From positions 372,001-436,000 of the forward strand of contig NZ_JANFNG010000002.1 of NCBI RefSeq assembly GCF_024436035.1: DNA of 64,000 nucleotides, in the 5' to 3' direction. Source of the DNA: Streptomyces humicola. Lineage in GTDB: Bacteria > Actinomycetota > Actinomycetes > Streptomycetales > Streptomycetaceae. This document shows positions 9,415 through 17,969 of the stretch, one piece after another (the stretch's first letter is position 1; each line of letters starts with the position of its first letter). The notes beneath the pieces were generated by a model. That model was not told the DNA's origin, did not search any database, and saw only the letters and a program-made list of their open reading frames with translations. The translations under genes and the position numbers were made by a program.

Positions 9415-11823
9415 TCAGCGGCGGCCGGGCCCCGGGCCTCCGTCGCCGCCCACCAGACCCGCTCGGCGCAGGGCGTCGGCGAGCGCGCCGCCTCCGCCCG
9501 GGGAGCCCTGGTCGCGGCGTGGCGCCCCGCCACGGCTCTGGCGCGGCGGCGCACCACGTCGCGCACCGCCGCCGGTGGAGCCCTTGGCGCGCGGCTCACG
9601 GCGCTCGCGCTCTCCCCCGCCGGCCGGTACCTCGTCGTCGAGCCGCAGCGTCAGGCCGATCCGCTTGCGGGGGATGTCCACGTCGAGCACCTTGACCGTC
9701 ACCACGTCGCCCGGCTTGACCACGTCACGCGGGTCCTTGACGAAGGACTTGGACATCGCCGAGACGTGCACGAGCCCATCCTGGTGGACACCGATGTCGA
9801 CGAATGCGCCGAAGGCGGCGACATTGGTGACCACCCCTTCAAGCAGCATGCCGGCGGTGAGGTCCTTGATCTCCTCGACCCCGTCCTTGTAGGCGGCCGT
9901 CTTGAAGGCCGGGCGCGGGTCGCGGCCCGGCTTCTCCAGCTCGCCGAGGATATCGCTGACGGTCGGCACACCGAAGGTGTCGTCCGCGAAGTCCTGCGGC
10001 TTCAGCGAGCGCAGCACCGCGGTGTTGCCGATCAGCGCCTTGATGTCGGCGCCCGCGGCGGCGGTGATGCGGCGCACCACCGGATAGGCCTCCGGGTGGA
10101 CGCTGGAGGCGTCGAGCGGGTCGTCGCCGTTGGTGATCCTCAGGAATCCGGCACACTGCTCGAACGCCTTCGGACCGAGCCTGGCAACGTCCTTGAGCGA
10201 CTTGCGGGAACGGAAGGGGCCGTTGGCGTCGCGGTGCTGGACGATGTTGTCGGCGAGGCCCGCGGTGATGCCCGACACCCGGCGCAGCAGCGGTGCGCTC
10301 GCGGTGTTGAGGTCCACCCCGACACCGTTGACGCAGTCCTCGACGACGGCGTCGAGCGAGCGGGAGAGCTTGAGTTCGGACAGGTCGTGCTGATACTGCC
10401 CGACGCCGATCGACTTGGGGTCGATCTTGACCAGCTCGGCGAGCGGGTCCTGCAGGCGGCGGGCGATGGAGACGGCGCCGCGCAGCGACACGTCGAGCTC
10501 CGGCAGCTCCTGGGAGGCGTAGGCGGAGGCCGAGTAGACGGAGGCGCCGGCCTCGGAGACCACGACCTTCGTCAGCTTCAGCTCAGGGTGGGCCTTGATG
10601 AGGTCGGCGGCGAGCTTGTCGGTCTCGCGCGAAGCGGTCCCGTTGCCGATCGCGATCAGGTCGACCCCGTGGGTACGGGCGAGCGCGGCGAGGGTCGCGA
10701 GCGAGTCGTCCCAGCGTCGGTGCGGCACGTGCGGGTAGATGGTGTCGGTGGCCACAACCTTGCCGGTGGGGTCGATGACGGCGACCTTCACACCGGTACG
10801 GAGGCCGGGGTCGAGGCCCATCGTGGCGCGGGCGCCGGCCGGCGCGGCGAGCAGCAGGTCGCGCAGGTTGGCGGCGAAGACGCGGACGGCCTCGTCCTCG
10901 GCCTCCGTGCGCAGCCGGGCACGCAGGTCGAGCCCGAGGTGGACGAGGATGCGGGTGCGCCAGGCCCAGCGAACGGTCTCGGTCAGCCAGCGGTCGGCGG
11001 GGCGGCCGCGGTCGGCGATCCCGTACCGCTGGGCGATATGCCGTTCGTAGCCGGACGGGCCGTCGGCGGCGCGCGCCTCGTCCGTCTCCTCCGGTTCCAG
11101 GGTGAGGTCGAGCACCTCCTCCTTCTCGCCGCGGAAGAGCGCCAGGATGCGGTGGGACGGAAGCTTGCCGAAGGGTTCGGCGAAGTCGAAGTAGTCGGCG
11201 AACTTGGCGCCGGCCTCCTGCTTGCCCTCCCGGACCCGGGAGACGAGCCGCCCCTGCGACCACATGCGTTCACGCAGGGTGCCGATCAGGTCCGCGTCCT
11301 CGCCGAACCGCTCTACGAGGATCGCCCGTGCACCCTCCAGGGCAGCCGCGGCGTCGGCGACCCCCTTGTCCGCGTCCACGAACTCGCCCGCAGCGGCCTG
11401 CGGTTCGAGCCCCGGATCGCCGAGCAGCCGGTCCGCGAGCGGTTCGAGGCCGGCTTCGCGCGCGATCTGTGCCTTGGTGCGGCGCTTGGGCTTGTAGGGG
11501 AGGTAGATGTCCTCCAGGCGCGCCTTGGAGTCGGCGGCCAGGATCTGCGCCTTGAGCGCGTCGTCGAGCTTGCCCTGCGCCTCGATCGACTCGATGATGG
11601 CCGCCCGCCGCTCTTCCAACTCCCGCAGATAGCGCAGCCGCTCCTCGAGGGTGCGCAGCTGGGCGTCGTCGAGGGCGCCGGTCGCCTCCTTGCGATAACG
11701 GGCGATGAACGGCACGGTCGCCCCGCCGTCGAGCAGGTCGACCGCCGCCTTGACCTGCCCTTCGCGTACGCCGAGCTCTTCGGCGATGCGCTGCCCGATA
11801 GAACCGATAGCCGTCGTCGTCAC
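9415..11823 (-). CDS. tex: Tex-family RNA-binding transcription accessory protein
   Basis: About 802 residues: Tex N-terminal helical region ([17 protein letters not shown] near residue 40), YqgF-type RNase-H fold ([17 protein letters not shown]), helix-hairpin-helix region ([14 protein letters not shown]) and an S1 RNA-binding domain at about 655-725 ([16 protein letters not shown]). It ends in a Gly/Arg-rich tail of about 60 residues. Tex binds nucleic acids and RNA polymerase and influences transcription processivity and virulence-gene expression in several bacteria. The start is taken as the GTG at 11823 because family members begin with MTTxI-IAEEL; a weak purine stretch precedes it. The extra N-terminal codons up to 11955 are unlikely to be translated. 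Confidence 0.93.
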   Translation of the reverse strand: MTTTAIGSIGQRIAEELGVREGQVKAAVDLLDGGATVPFIARYRKEATGALDDAQLRTLEERLRYLRELEERRAAIIESIEAQGKLDDALKAQILAADSKARLEDIYLPYKPKRRTKAQIAREAGLEPLADRLLGDPGLEPQAAAGEFVDADKGVADAAAALEGARAILVERFGEDADLIGTLRERMWSQGRLVSRVREGKQEAGAKFADYFDFAEPFGKLPSHRILALFRGEKEEVLDLTLEPEETDEARAADGPSGYERHIAQRYGIADRGRPADRWLTETVRWAWRTRILVHLGLDLRARLRTEAEDEAVRVFAANLRDLLLAAPAGARATMGLDPGLRTGVKVAVIDPTGKVVATDTIYPHVPHRRWDDSLATLAALARTHGVDLIAIGNGTASRETDKLAADLIKAHPELKLTKVVVSEAGASVYSASAYASQELPELDVSLRGAVSIARRLQDPLAELVKIDPKSIGVGQYQHDLSELKLSRSLDAVVEDCVNGVGVDLNTASAPLLRRVSGITAGLADNIVQHRDANGPFRSRKSLKDVARLGPKAFEQCAGFLRITNGDDPLDASSVHPEAYPVVRRITAAAGADIKALIGNTAVLRSLKPQDFADDTFGVPTVSDILGELEKPGRDPRPAFKTAAYKDGVEEIKDLTAGMLLEGVVTNVAAFGAFVDIGVHQDGLVHVSAMSKSFVKDPRDVVKPGDVVTVKVLDVDIPRKRIGLTLRLDDEVPAGGGERERREPRAKGSTGGGARRGAPPRQSRGGAPRRDQGSPGGGGALADALRRAGLVGGDGGPGPGRR

Positions 11824-11938
11824 AATCCCGATCCACTTGTCTCGCTGTTTCCAGCTGGTCTGTCTCGCTGAGCTGTGGTGTGCATTGTGCCGGGGCGCGG
11901 GTGCGCTTGTCGCGCGGCCCACGGGCGATGCGGGCTTT

Positions 11939-11952
11939 CTTGAAATTTCAAG
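11939..11952. promoter_or_regulatory. Perfect 14-bp palindrome (CTTGAAATTTCAAG)
   Basis: A perfect palindrome, unusually AT-rich for this genome, lies 45 bases upstream of the VOC protein start and between the divergent tex and VOC genes. The TTGA-N4-TCAA core resembles operators of MarR-type regulators, which often control VOC-family genes responding to phenolics or quinones. No marR gene is adjacent. Confidence 0.55.
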
Positions 11953-11996
11953 CATCCTCGGCGTACGATGACATTCAGATACGAGAAGGAGCCGAC

Positions 11997-12497
11997 ATGC
12001 CTGTACGCCGCCTCAATCACGCCGTTCTCTACATCCGCGACGTGGCACGCTCCGTCGCCTTCTACACCGACGTCCTCGGGTTCACCGTGGACACCGAGAT
12101 CCCGGGCAGGGCCGCCTTCCTGCGGGCGCAGGAGACGCTCAACGACCACGACCTCGGCCTCTTCGCCCTCGGCGGCGACGCCCTCGGCCCCGAGCAGGGG
12201 CGCGTCGGGCTCTACCACCTCGCCTGGGAGGTCGGCACGCTCGGCGAGCTCGCCGAGATGGCGCGCAAGCTCACCGAGCGCGGCGCACTCGTCGGCGCCA
12301 GCGACCACCTCGTCTCCAAGTCCCTGTACGCCAAGGACCCCGACGGCAACGAGTTCGAGGTGATGTGGCGGGTGCCGCGCGAGGACTGGCCGGGCGCCGA
12401 GGAGTCCGCCGGGATCCGCCCGCTCGACCTTCAGGCCGCACTCGACCGCTGGGGCGCGGACCTGAGGACCGGAGCGGCCGCAGGCTCGGCGACCTGA
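11997..12497 (+). CDS. VOC-family protein (extradiol dioxygenase / glyoxalase fold)
   Basis: A 166-residue single VOC unit with two beta-alpha-beta-beta-beta modules. The metal triad typical of extradiol dioxygenases can be placed: His8 in LNHAVLYI, His at about 75 in GLYHLAWEV, and Glu at about 119 in GNEFEVMW. It may cleave catechols or detoxify a related compound; the exact substrate cannot be read. AGAAGGAG precedes the ATG by six bases. Its last 67 bases overlap the end of the convergent peptidase gene, and a perfect palindrome lies just upstream of the ribosome-binding site. Confidence 0.85.
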   Translation: MPVRRLNHAVLYIRDVARSVAFYTDVLGFTVDTEIPGRAAFLRAQETLNDHDLGLFALGGDALGPEQGRVGLYHLAWEVGTLGELAEMARKLTERGALVGASDHLVSKSLYAKDPDGNEFEVMWRVPREDWPGAEESAGIRPLDLQAALDRWGADLRTGAAAGSAT

Positions 12498-14434
12498 CCG
12501 GCGCCCTGACCCGCGCCCTGTCCGGTGGCCGCGGTCCAGGCTGCCGGCCCGCCGACCAACGGCAGCTGCGCGAAGCACCCCGCGAGATCGAGGCGGAGTG
12601 CGGGCCTGGTGTCGGGCGGGACGATCAGACCCTTGTCGGTGCCGGCCACGATGAGCGCGAGACGGTGGCCGGCCGGGACGATGTGATCGCTCGCCGCGAG
12701 CCGAAGAGTGATCGTGTACGGCTTGCCCGGGGTGAGCGGGCCGCCGTGCAACCCCGCGCCTCCGTGCCCGAGATCGGCCCAGCCGCGGCTGAAGACGGTG
12801 AACCCGACGGACTCGGTGTCGGCCGCGGTGTCGAGGAAGCAGGCACTGTCGCCCGGGCCGCTCTCACCCCAACACGACCTGGTGGTCAGCGTCTTGATGC
12901 CTTCGCCGCTGCCCTCGTAGTCACGGATGGTGGCGGGGCCGAGGTCGACGAGCACCGCCGACAGGTGCGCGCTGGTGGTCGACGCGGTCGCGGTGAGGGT
13001 GACGGTACCGCTGCCGGAGAACCGTAGCGGCCGCGTCAGCGTTCCCGTCAGGAACGAGACCTTGTCGGGCGTCGGCTGCCCGGCCGCAGCGGCCCAGTCG
13101 GTCTCGCTCCGGCTGGGGTCGTCGGTGTAAGACTCGGTTCCGGCTGCCCCGGAGAGCGCGGGAGGGAGTGCGAGCGTGCCGATCCCGGGCGTTCCGGAAG
13201 CGACCGGAGAGATGCGGGTGGACGCCGTGCCCGGGGCGGGCCAGACCGGGTCCGTGGTCCAGTGGTCGGGGCTGCGCTCGACATCGGCCATCGAAGCGCG
13301 CTCGATGCCGTTGTCGACGCCCATGAGGTAGTGGTCGAACCACTGGTGAAGGGTGTTCACCCAGACGGCCCGCCGGTAGTCGAACGGATCGACGTGACCG
13401 GTCTGCGACAGCCAGATCTTCCGCTCGACATGGTGCGCGGCGAGCGCGTCCCACCACGGCCCGACGTTCTGGGTCCGCACGTTGAGGTCTTCCAGTCCAT
13501 GGACGACGAAGACGCTCGCGCGCACCTTCGACGCCGCGGCGACATAGTCGCGTTGCTGCCAGGCCTGCGTCCAGTCGCCATTGCGCGGCGCGCCGTCGCG
13601 CAGCCGCTGTTGTTCGGCCGCACAGTGCGCATGCGCGGACGTCGACTCCACGGAGCCGGCGAGTTGGTCGGGTCCGCCGTCGTAGAGGGCGGCTCCCTGC
13701 GCGAAGTAGTAGTCGTACCAGGAGCTGATGGCGCTGATCGGCACGATCGTCTTCAGCCCCTCGACCCCGGTGGCGGCAACGCCGTTGGCGATGGTGCCGT
13801 CCCAGCTCTTGCCGATCATGCCGACCGAACCGTCGGCCCAGTCCGTGGCCGAGACGGGATGTCCGCCGCTGCGCGCGCTGTAGCCGCGGGCGCGGCCGTT
13901 CAGCCAGTCGATGACGGCCTTGGCCGACTGCACGTCGGACGGTCCGCCGACGTCCGTACAGCCGTCGGAGCGGTTGGTGCCGGCCAGGTCGACGAGGACG
14001 ACGGCGTAGCCGCGCGGTACGAAGTAGTTGTCGTAGAAGAGCGGGAACCGGACCGGATTCCCGTGTCCGTCGTAGGTCTTGACCTGGTTCTCGTTGCCGC
14101 GCCCGCAGCAGGAGTAGTAGGGGCTGGCGTCCATGATGACGGGGACGCGACGACCGGCCGCGGCGGGCTCGCGCGGCCGGATGATGTCGGCAGCGACGCG
14201 CACGGGCTTGCCGTCCTTCCTGTCGGCGCTCAGTCCGGTGTCCACCCACACCGATTGGCGGATGGCGCGGGCGTACGAGTAGACCGGCTGGGTGGGGCCG
14301 GGCGCGGGGTCGTTGCCGCGTGCGTCGGCCGGAAGGGTGAACGCGGCCGTCAGCAACGTGATGACGGCCACGAGGGCGGCAACAACGCCAGTGACGGCGG
14401 CCGGTGAGCGGGATCCGCGCGTGAAGGACAGCAC
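12431..14434 (-). CDS. Secreted S15-family X-Pro dipeptidyl-peptidase
   Basis: The 667-residue protein has an N-terminal export signal (hydrophobic residues about 13-35), an alpha/beta-hydrolase domain and a C-terminal jelly-roll of the XPDAP type. The nucleophile lies in GKSWDG (about 208), the acid in GLEDLNV (about 315) and the base in TGHVDPF (about 345), so the triad is complete. Family members remove X-Pro dipeptides from peptide N-termini or hydrolyse esters such as cocaine. The final 30 residues are Ala/Gln/Gly-rich and overlap the VOC gene on the other strand. Confidence 0.9.
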   Translation of the reverse strand: MLSFTRGSRSPAAVTGVVAALVAVITLLTAAFTLPADARGNDPAPGPTQPVYSYARAIRQSVWVDTGLSADRKDGKPVRVAADIIRPREPAAAGRRVPVIMDASPYYSCCGRGNENQVKTYDGHGNPVRFPLFYDNYFVPRGYAVVLVDLAGTNRSDGCTDVGGPSDVQSAKAVIDWLNGRARGYSARSGGHPVSATDWADGSVGMIGKSWDGTIANGVAATGVEGLKTIVPISAISSWYDYYFAQGAALYDGGPDQLAGSVESTSAHAHCAAEQQRLRDGAPRNGDWTQAWQQRDYVAAASKVRASVFVVHGLEDLNVRTQNVGPWWDALAAHHVERKIWLSQTGHVDPFDYRRAVWVNTLHQWFDHYLMGVDNGIERASMADVERSPDHWTTDPVWPAPGTASTRISPVASGTPGIGTLALPPALSGAAGTESYTDDPSRSETDWAAAAGQPTPDKVSFLTGTLTRPLRFSGSGTVTLTATASTTSAHLSAVLVDLGPATIRDYEGSGEGIKTLTTRSCWGESGPGDSACFLDTAADTESVGFTVFSRGWADLGHGGAGLHGGPLTPGKPYTITLRLAASDHIVPAGHRLALIVAGTDKGLIVPPDTRPALRLDLAGCFAQLPLVGGPAAWTAATGQGAGQGAGQVAEPAAAPVLRSAPQRSSAA

Positions 14435-14445
14435 GCACGGACGTT

Positions 14446-14473
14446 ATCTCCTGTCACATCCATGACAGGAGAT
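14446..14473. promoter_or_regulatory. 11-bp inverted repeat between divergent genes
   Basis: ATCTCCTGTCA and TGACAGGAGAT are perfect complements separated by six bases, in the 107-bp region between the divergent S15 peptidase and deacetylase-like genes. It begins 11 bases from the peptidase start codon, so it would overlap that transcript's leader as well as any operator. Either an operator or an mRNA hairpin is possible. Confidence 0.45.
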
Positions 14474-14541
14474 CACAATGAGCCAGCCTGTCGCCGACCG
14501 ATACGCGAAGTTTGTCCCAAAAGAGGCTAAAGTCAGGCGCG

Positions 14542-15321
14542 ATGCCCATCGATCGCCGCAGTGTGTTGCGGGCCGCCATGCAGAGCGCGGCCCTCGGGGC
14601 CGTGGCCTGCGGGTGCGTGGACGACCACCGGACGCCCGTCGCCGGGATCCCACCGCACTCCCCCGCGCCCGCCGCTCGCACGCCGTCGTCGCAACGGCCG
14701 CTGCCCGCATCGCTTCCGGAGCAGATCACCAACGCGCCGCGCGACCGCCCGCTCGTCGCGCTCACCTTCCACGGGCAGGGCGAACCCAAGCTCTGCACGG
14801 CGCTGCTCGGAGAGGCCGAGCGGGCCGGGGCCCGGCTCACCGTGCTGGCCGTGGGCAGCTGGCTCGACGCCTATCCGCAGATGGCGCACCGCGTGCTCGA
14901 CGGCGGCCATGAGCTGGGGAATCACACGCAGAACCACCTCGCCATCTGCGACATGCCCGCTACCGAGGCGTCGGCCGAGATCAACGGGTGCGCGCAACGG
15001 CTGCGCAGGCTCACGGGATCGATCGGCCGCTGGTTCCGGCCGTCGCAGGCCCAGTACGCCACCCCGTTGGTGGAGCGGCTGGCGCGCGCGGCAGGCTACC
15101 CGCACGTGCTGTCGTACGACGTCGACTCGCTCGACTACACCGATCCCGGCGCCGACGCCGTGCAGCGCACAGTGCTGCGCAAGGTCGAGCGCGGCTCGGT
15201 GGTCAGCCTGCACCTCGGGCACGCCGGCACGGTCGAGGCACTGCCCGCCGTGCTCGACGGGTTGCGGCAGCGCGGGCTGCGCGCCGTGACCACATCGGAG
15301 CTGCTCACACAGGTTGCGTAA
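14542..15321 (+). CDS. Polysaccharide-deacetylase-fold protein, probably catalytically degenerate
   Basis: A 259-residue protein with a twin-arginine-like signal (DRRSVLRAAMQSAALGAVACG), so it is exported. The NodB fold is recognisable from GHELGNHTQNH (the His-x3-His metal pair), RWFRPSQAQYATP and the C-terminal VVSLHLGHAG. The first motif, normally TFDDG with the catalytic base, reads TFHGQG here, so the usual deacetylation chemistry is doubtful. It could bind carbohydrate or use a different mechanism. The ATG at 14542 starts the Tat signal; a TTG at 14512 is an alternative. Confidence 0.8.
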   Translation: MPIDRRSVLRAAMQSAALGAVACGCVDDHRTPVAGIPPHSPAPAARTPSSQRPLPASLPEQITNAPRDRPLVALTFHGQGEPKLCTALLGEAERAGARLTVLAVGSWLDAYPQMAHRVLDGGHELGNHTQNHLAICDMPATEASAEINGCAQRLRRLTGSIGRWFRPSQAQYATPLVERLARAAGYPHVLSYDVDSLDYTDPGADAVQRTVLRKVERGSVVSLHLGHAGTVEALPAVLDGLRQRGLRAVTTSELLTQVA

Positions 15322-15395
15322 GCGGCAGCCGGACAGCGCCCCGTGGGCGCTGCACGGCTGCCGTGGTAAATGCTCGGCCCTGACGGGCCGTCGGC

Positions 15396-15788
15396 TCAGC
15401 GCATCCCGTGCTGCATGGGAGCCGAGTGGTGGTAGTGCAGGTGGTGCAGGTAGCCGAAGTGGTGCGTCAGCCGGTGCTCCGCCAGGCGGCGCTCCTCCAT
15501 GCGGCGGTGTTCGAGCCGCAGGCGCTCCAGCCGGCGCTCTTCGAGGCGGCGGAGCTCGAGGCGGCGGAGCTCGAGGCGGCGCTCCGCGAGGCGGCGGTGC
15601 TCAAGACGGTAACCGGCCTCGTGCCGCAGGTGGACCGGTCGCAGCAGGTGCAGGTACCTGCCGTGGTGGTCCGGAGCGTGGTCGGTGGTCGTCGCGGAGG
15701 CGGTGCCCGCCGCCAGCACGATGACGGCAGCGCTGCCCGCCAGTACCCAGGCGCCGCGCGCGGCCTGCGACGTCGTGAGGGACTTCAT
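15396..15788 (-). CDS. Small secreted protein with RRLE-type pentapeptide repeats
   Basis: The 130-residue product starts with a clean Sec signal (MKSLTTSQ, hydrophobic core about 13-30, cleavage near ASA-TTT). Residues about 50-100 are built of five-residue units of the form x-R-R-L-E, encoded by near-identical 15-base units. The C-terminus is rich in His, Tyr and Met (HHLHYHHSA). The mature protein would be highly basic and amphipathic. No family is recognised. GGAGG lies eight bases before the ATG. Metal or polyanion binding is a guess from composition only. Confidence 0.65.
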   Translation of the reverse strand: MKSLTTSQAARGAWVLAGSAAVIVLAAGTASATTTDHAPDHHGRYLHLLRPVHLRHEAGYRLEHRRLAERRLELRRLELRRLEERRLERLRLEHRRMEERRLAEHRLTHHFGYLHHLHYHHSAPMQHGMR

Positions 15789-16055
15789 GAGTGATGCCTC
15801 CAAGAGCATGTCGGTCCTACTCGGGGACTGATCAACGCCCGAGGCAGCACTTGGTCATCGGTTCGGCGGGGAATGTACCCAATCGGACGTGACGGCCGCG
15901 TCACCATTGACCGGAGTGGCGGCGCACCTGCCGCACGCGCTGGAGTGGCCGGGCCGTGGTGTTCGGGAAGACCGGCGTGCGCCCTGGCGTACTGGAAGGT
16001 GGACAGGGCCGAGCAGCGCTGGGCGTCCCTTACGCGCTGAATCCGCGCGGCCTGG

Positions 16056-16487
16056 TCAGTGTCCGAACAGGTGAATGCGGTGCCGGTGTCCGTGCCCGTT
16101 GCCGGCGGTCGCCCGGACGGGCTCCTGCTCCGGCCGTGCTGCGGCGGGCATCGGCGCGGTCTGCGTCTGGCTCGCCTGGCCGGCCTGGATGCGAGCGGCG
16201 AGTTCGTCGCGCTCTGCCGCTGCCTGCGCCGCGGAGCGCCGCGCCGCCTTCAGGTCGGCGCCGCGACGGCGGTGGTGTGCCGCACCGCCGGTCAGCATCG
16301 CAAGACCGAGGCAGAACACCAGCGTCAGCACGATCCCGACGAGGAAGGCACCGAGCATGTTGAGCGTGGCGATGTGGTTGCCGAGCATCGACGCGGTGTA
16401 GTGCGGGCCCCCGCCGATGTTGTCGGCGATCAGCAGGCCGGTGAACGCGGCGGTCCCGGCGAGGAGGATGAGTCCCAACAGCAGCAT
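16056..16487 (-). CDS. Small membrane protein with two transmembrane helices and a cytoplasmic tail
   Basis: A protein of about 143 residues with hydrophobic helices at about 1-20 and 45-65, then a basic Ala/Arg-rich helical tail and a His-rich end (GHGHRHRIHLFGH). Such two-helix proteins with a cytoplasmic tail are common in streptomycetes and have no assigned role. The ATG at 16487 has GAGGTG upstream; a GTG three codons earlier is also possible. It is followed on the same strand by nothing close, and the M50 protease gene lies upstream. Confidence 0.7.
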   Translation of the reverse strand: MLLLGLILLAGTAAFTGLLIADNIGGGPHYTASMLGNHIATLNMLGAFLVGIVLTLVFCLGLAMLTGGAAHHRRRGADLKAARRSAAQAAAERDELAARIQAGQASQTQTAPMPAAARPEQEPVRATAGNGHGHRHRIHLFGH

Positions 16488-16582
16488 TGCGATCACCTCG
16501 AAGAGAGCTCTTGTCTCAAAGTACGACTACCCGACGTGGGCGGACATAACGCGGCACAGCTCGTCGCGGCTCCCGTTGCCGG

Positions 16583-17788
16583 TCAGCGCGCGGTGTGCGG
16601 ACCGGCCTCCGGATTGCGGTGGTCCCGCTGGTCCCAGGGGCCACCGGGGTCCGCGCCGTCCCGGCGGCCGTCCCGCTCCTCGAGCATGCGCCGGGCGGTG
16701 ATCCGCGAGATGTCACGGGCGGTGACAATCCCCACCAGGCGGCTGCCGTCGAGCACCAGGATGCGCTGCGCATACGGCGCGCTCAGGCGGCTGAGGACCT
16801 CGTACAGATCGTCGCCCGGGGCGGCGACGGCACACCGCGACAGCGGTATCGCCAGCTCGCGCACCCGCACGTCCTCGCGCTGGCCCGCGGGCACCATGGC
16901 GAGCCGCCGCACCGTGACGATCCCGGTGGGACGACCGTCGAGGTCGACCAGCGGGAGCACCGAGTGACGGTAGGAGCGGGCGTCATCGAAGAAACGGGCC
17001 ACGGTCAGCCACTCGGGCAGGGTGTCGACGGGGGACGACATGGCCTGCGAGACCGGAACCCCGCGCAGCGCGGAGCTCAGCACGGCGCGGCGCACCTCCT
17101 CGCCCGCCGAGCCGGTGATGAAGAAGCCGATGAGCATCAGCCACAGCCCGTTGGCCGAGCCCCGCAGGAAGGCGATGCCGCCGACGAAGAGCAGCAGAAC
17201 GCCGACCGCCTGGCCGCTTCGTCCCGCAGCGCGCGCCGCCCGTTCACGGTCGCCGCTGTGCCGCCACAGCGCTGCCTGCAGCACGCGGCCGCCGTCGAGC
17301 GGCGCGGCGGGCAGCAGGTTGAAAACGCCGAGCAGCACATTGGCCGAGCCCGCCCACAGCAGGACGGCGGCGACGACGGTCCAGTGGAGGCCGGTGGCGA
17401 CGGCGAACGCGGCGCCGATGCCGAGGCCGCCGAGCAGCAGGCTGGTCAACGGGCCGCTCGCCGATATCAGCAGCACCGCTCCGGGAGTCGTCGGCTGACC
17501 CATCCGGGTGACGCCACCGAGCGCCCACAGCGTCATGTCCTCGACGTCCACGCCCTTTCTGCGGGCGATGACGGCGTGCGCGGCCTCGTGCAGCAGCAGG
17601 CTGAGCATCAGTGCGATCGCCCCGAGCAGCGCGGCCGCGGTGTAGGCAGCCCTGGAGTGGCCGGGGGCGAGCGCGGGCAGGGTCTGGCTGCCCAGGCCGA
17701 ACCCGAGCAGCGCCACCAGCAGCGGCGCGCTCCAGTGAACCTTGAGCGGCACTCCGAAAAGCCGCCCGATCGGCAGGGAACCGTTCAT
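16583..17788 (-). CDS. Site-2 protease family (M50) with CBS domains, Rip3-like
   Basis: A 401-residue intramembrane metalloprotease. The zinc-binding HEAAH lies in a transmembrane segment (about 66), the third ligand in NLLPAAPLDGGRV (about 163), and six or so hydrophobic helices surround them. Two CBS modules follow from about residue 245 (SPVDTLPEW to VGIVTARDISRI), which usually sense adenine nucleotides. The architecture is that of Mycobacterium tuberculosis Rip3 and SpoIVFB-like proteases, which cut membrane proteins such as anti-sigma factors. The target cannot be inferred from the neighbourhood. Confidence 0.92.
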   Translation of the reverse strand: MNGSLPIGRLFGVPLKVHWSAPLLVALLGFGLGSQTLPALAPGHSRAAYTAAALLGAIALMLSLLLHEAAHAVIARRKGVDVEDMTLWALGGVTRMGQPTTPGAVLLISASGPLTSLLLGGLGIGAAFAVATGLHWTVVAAVLLWAGSANVLLGVFNLLPAAPLDGGRVLQAALWRHSGDRERAARAAGRSGQAVGVLLLFVGGIAFLRGSANGLWLMLIGFFITGSAGEEVRRAVLSSALRGVPVSQAMSSPVDTLPEWLTVARFFDDARSYRHSVLPLVDLDGRPTGIVTVRRLAMVPAGQREDVRVRELAIPLSRCAVAAPGDDLYEVLSRLSAPYAQRILVLDGSRLVGIVTARDISRITARRMLEERDGRRDGADPGGPWDQRDHRNPEAGPHTAR

Positions 17789-17969
17789 TGCGATCCCTCG
17801 TCCTCCGGTCTGCGCCCGCGCCGCCGCGCGACCGCGACGGCTTCGGGGGCGGGCCCTCTCGCTTCCAGCATCGCGCCGTGCCGGCGCCGCCCGGGATGGC
17901 CCGTCCGGCCCACCCGGAATTGCCGGTCGGCCGTACTGGCCTTATACCCCGGTAGGTGCCCGGCGACCG

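Noticed and set aside
8866-11871. A 1001-codon plus-strand open frame opposite tex
   Set aside because: Tex is complete and recognisable on the other strand, and the opposite frame has no start context or domain.
14478-14912. ATG with a good AGGAG just after the inverted repeat, opening a 144-codon frame
   Set aside because: The frame becomes Arg-rich noise out of phase with the deacetylase-like gene. The AGGAG is part of the inverted repeat. A short leader peptide cannot be excluded.
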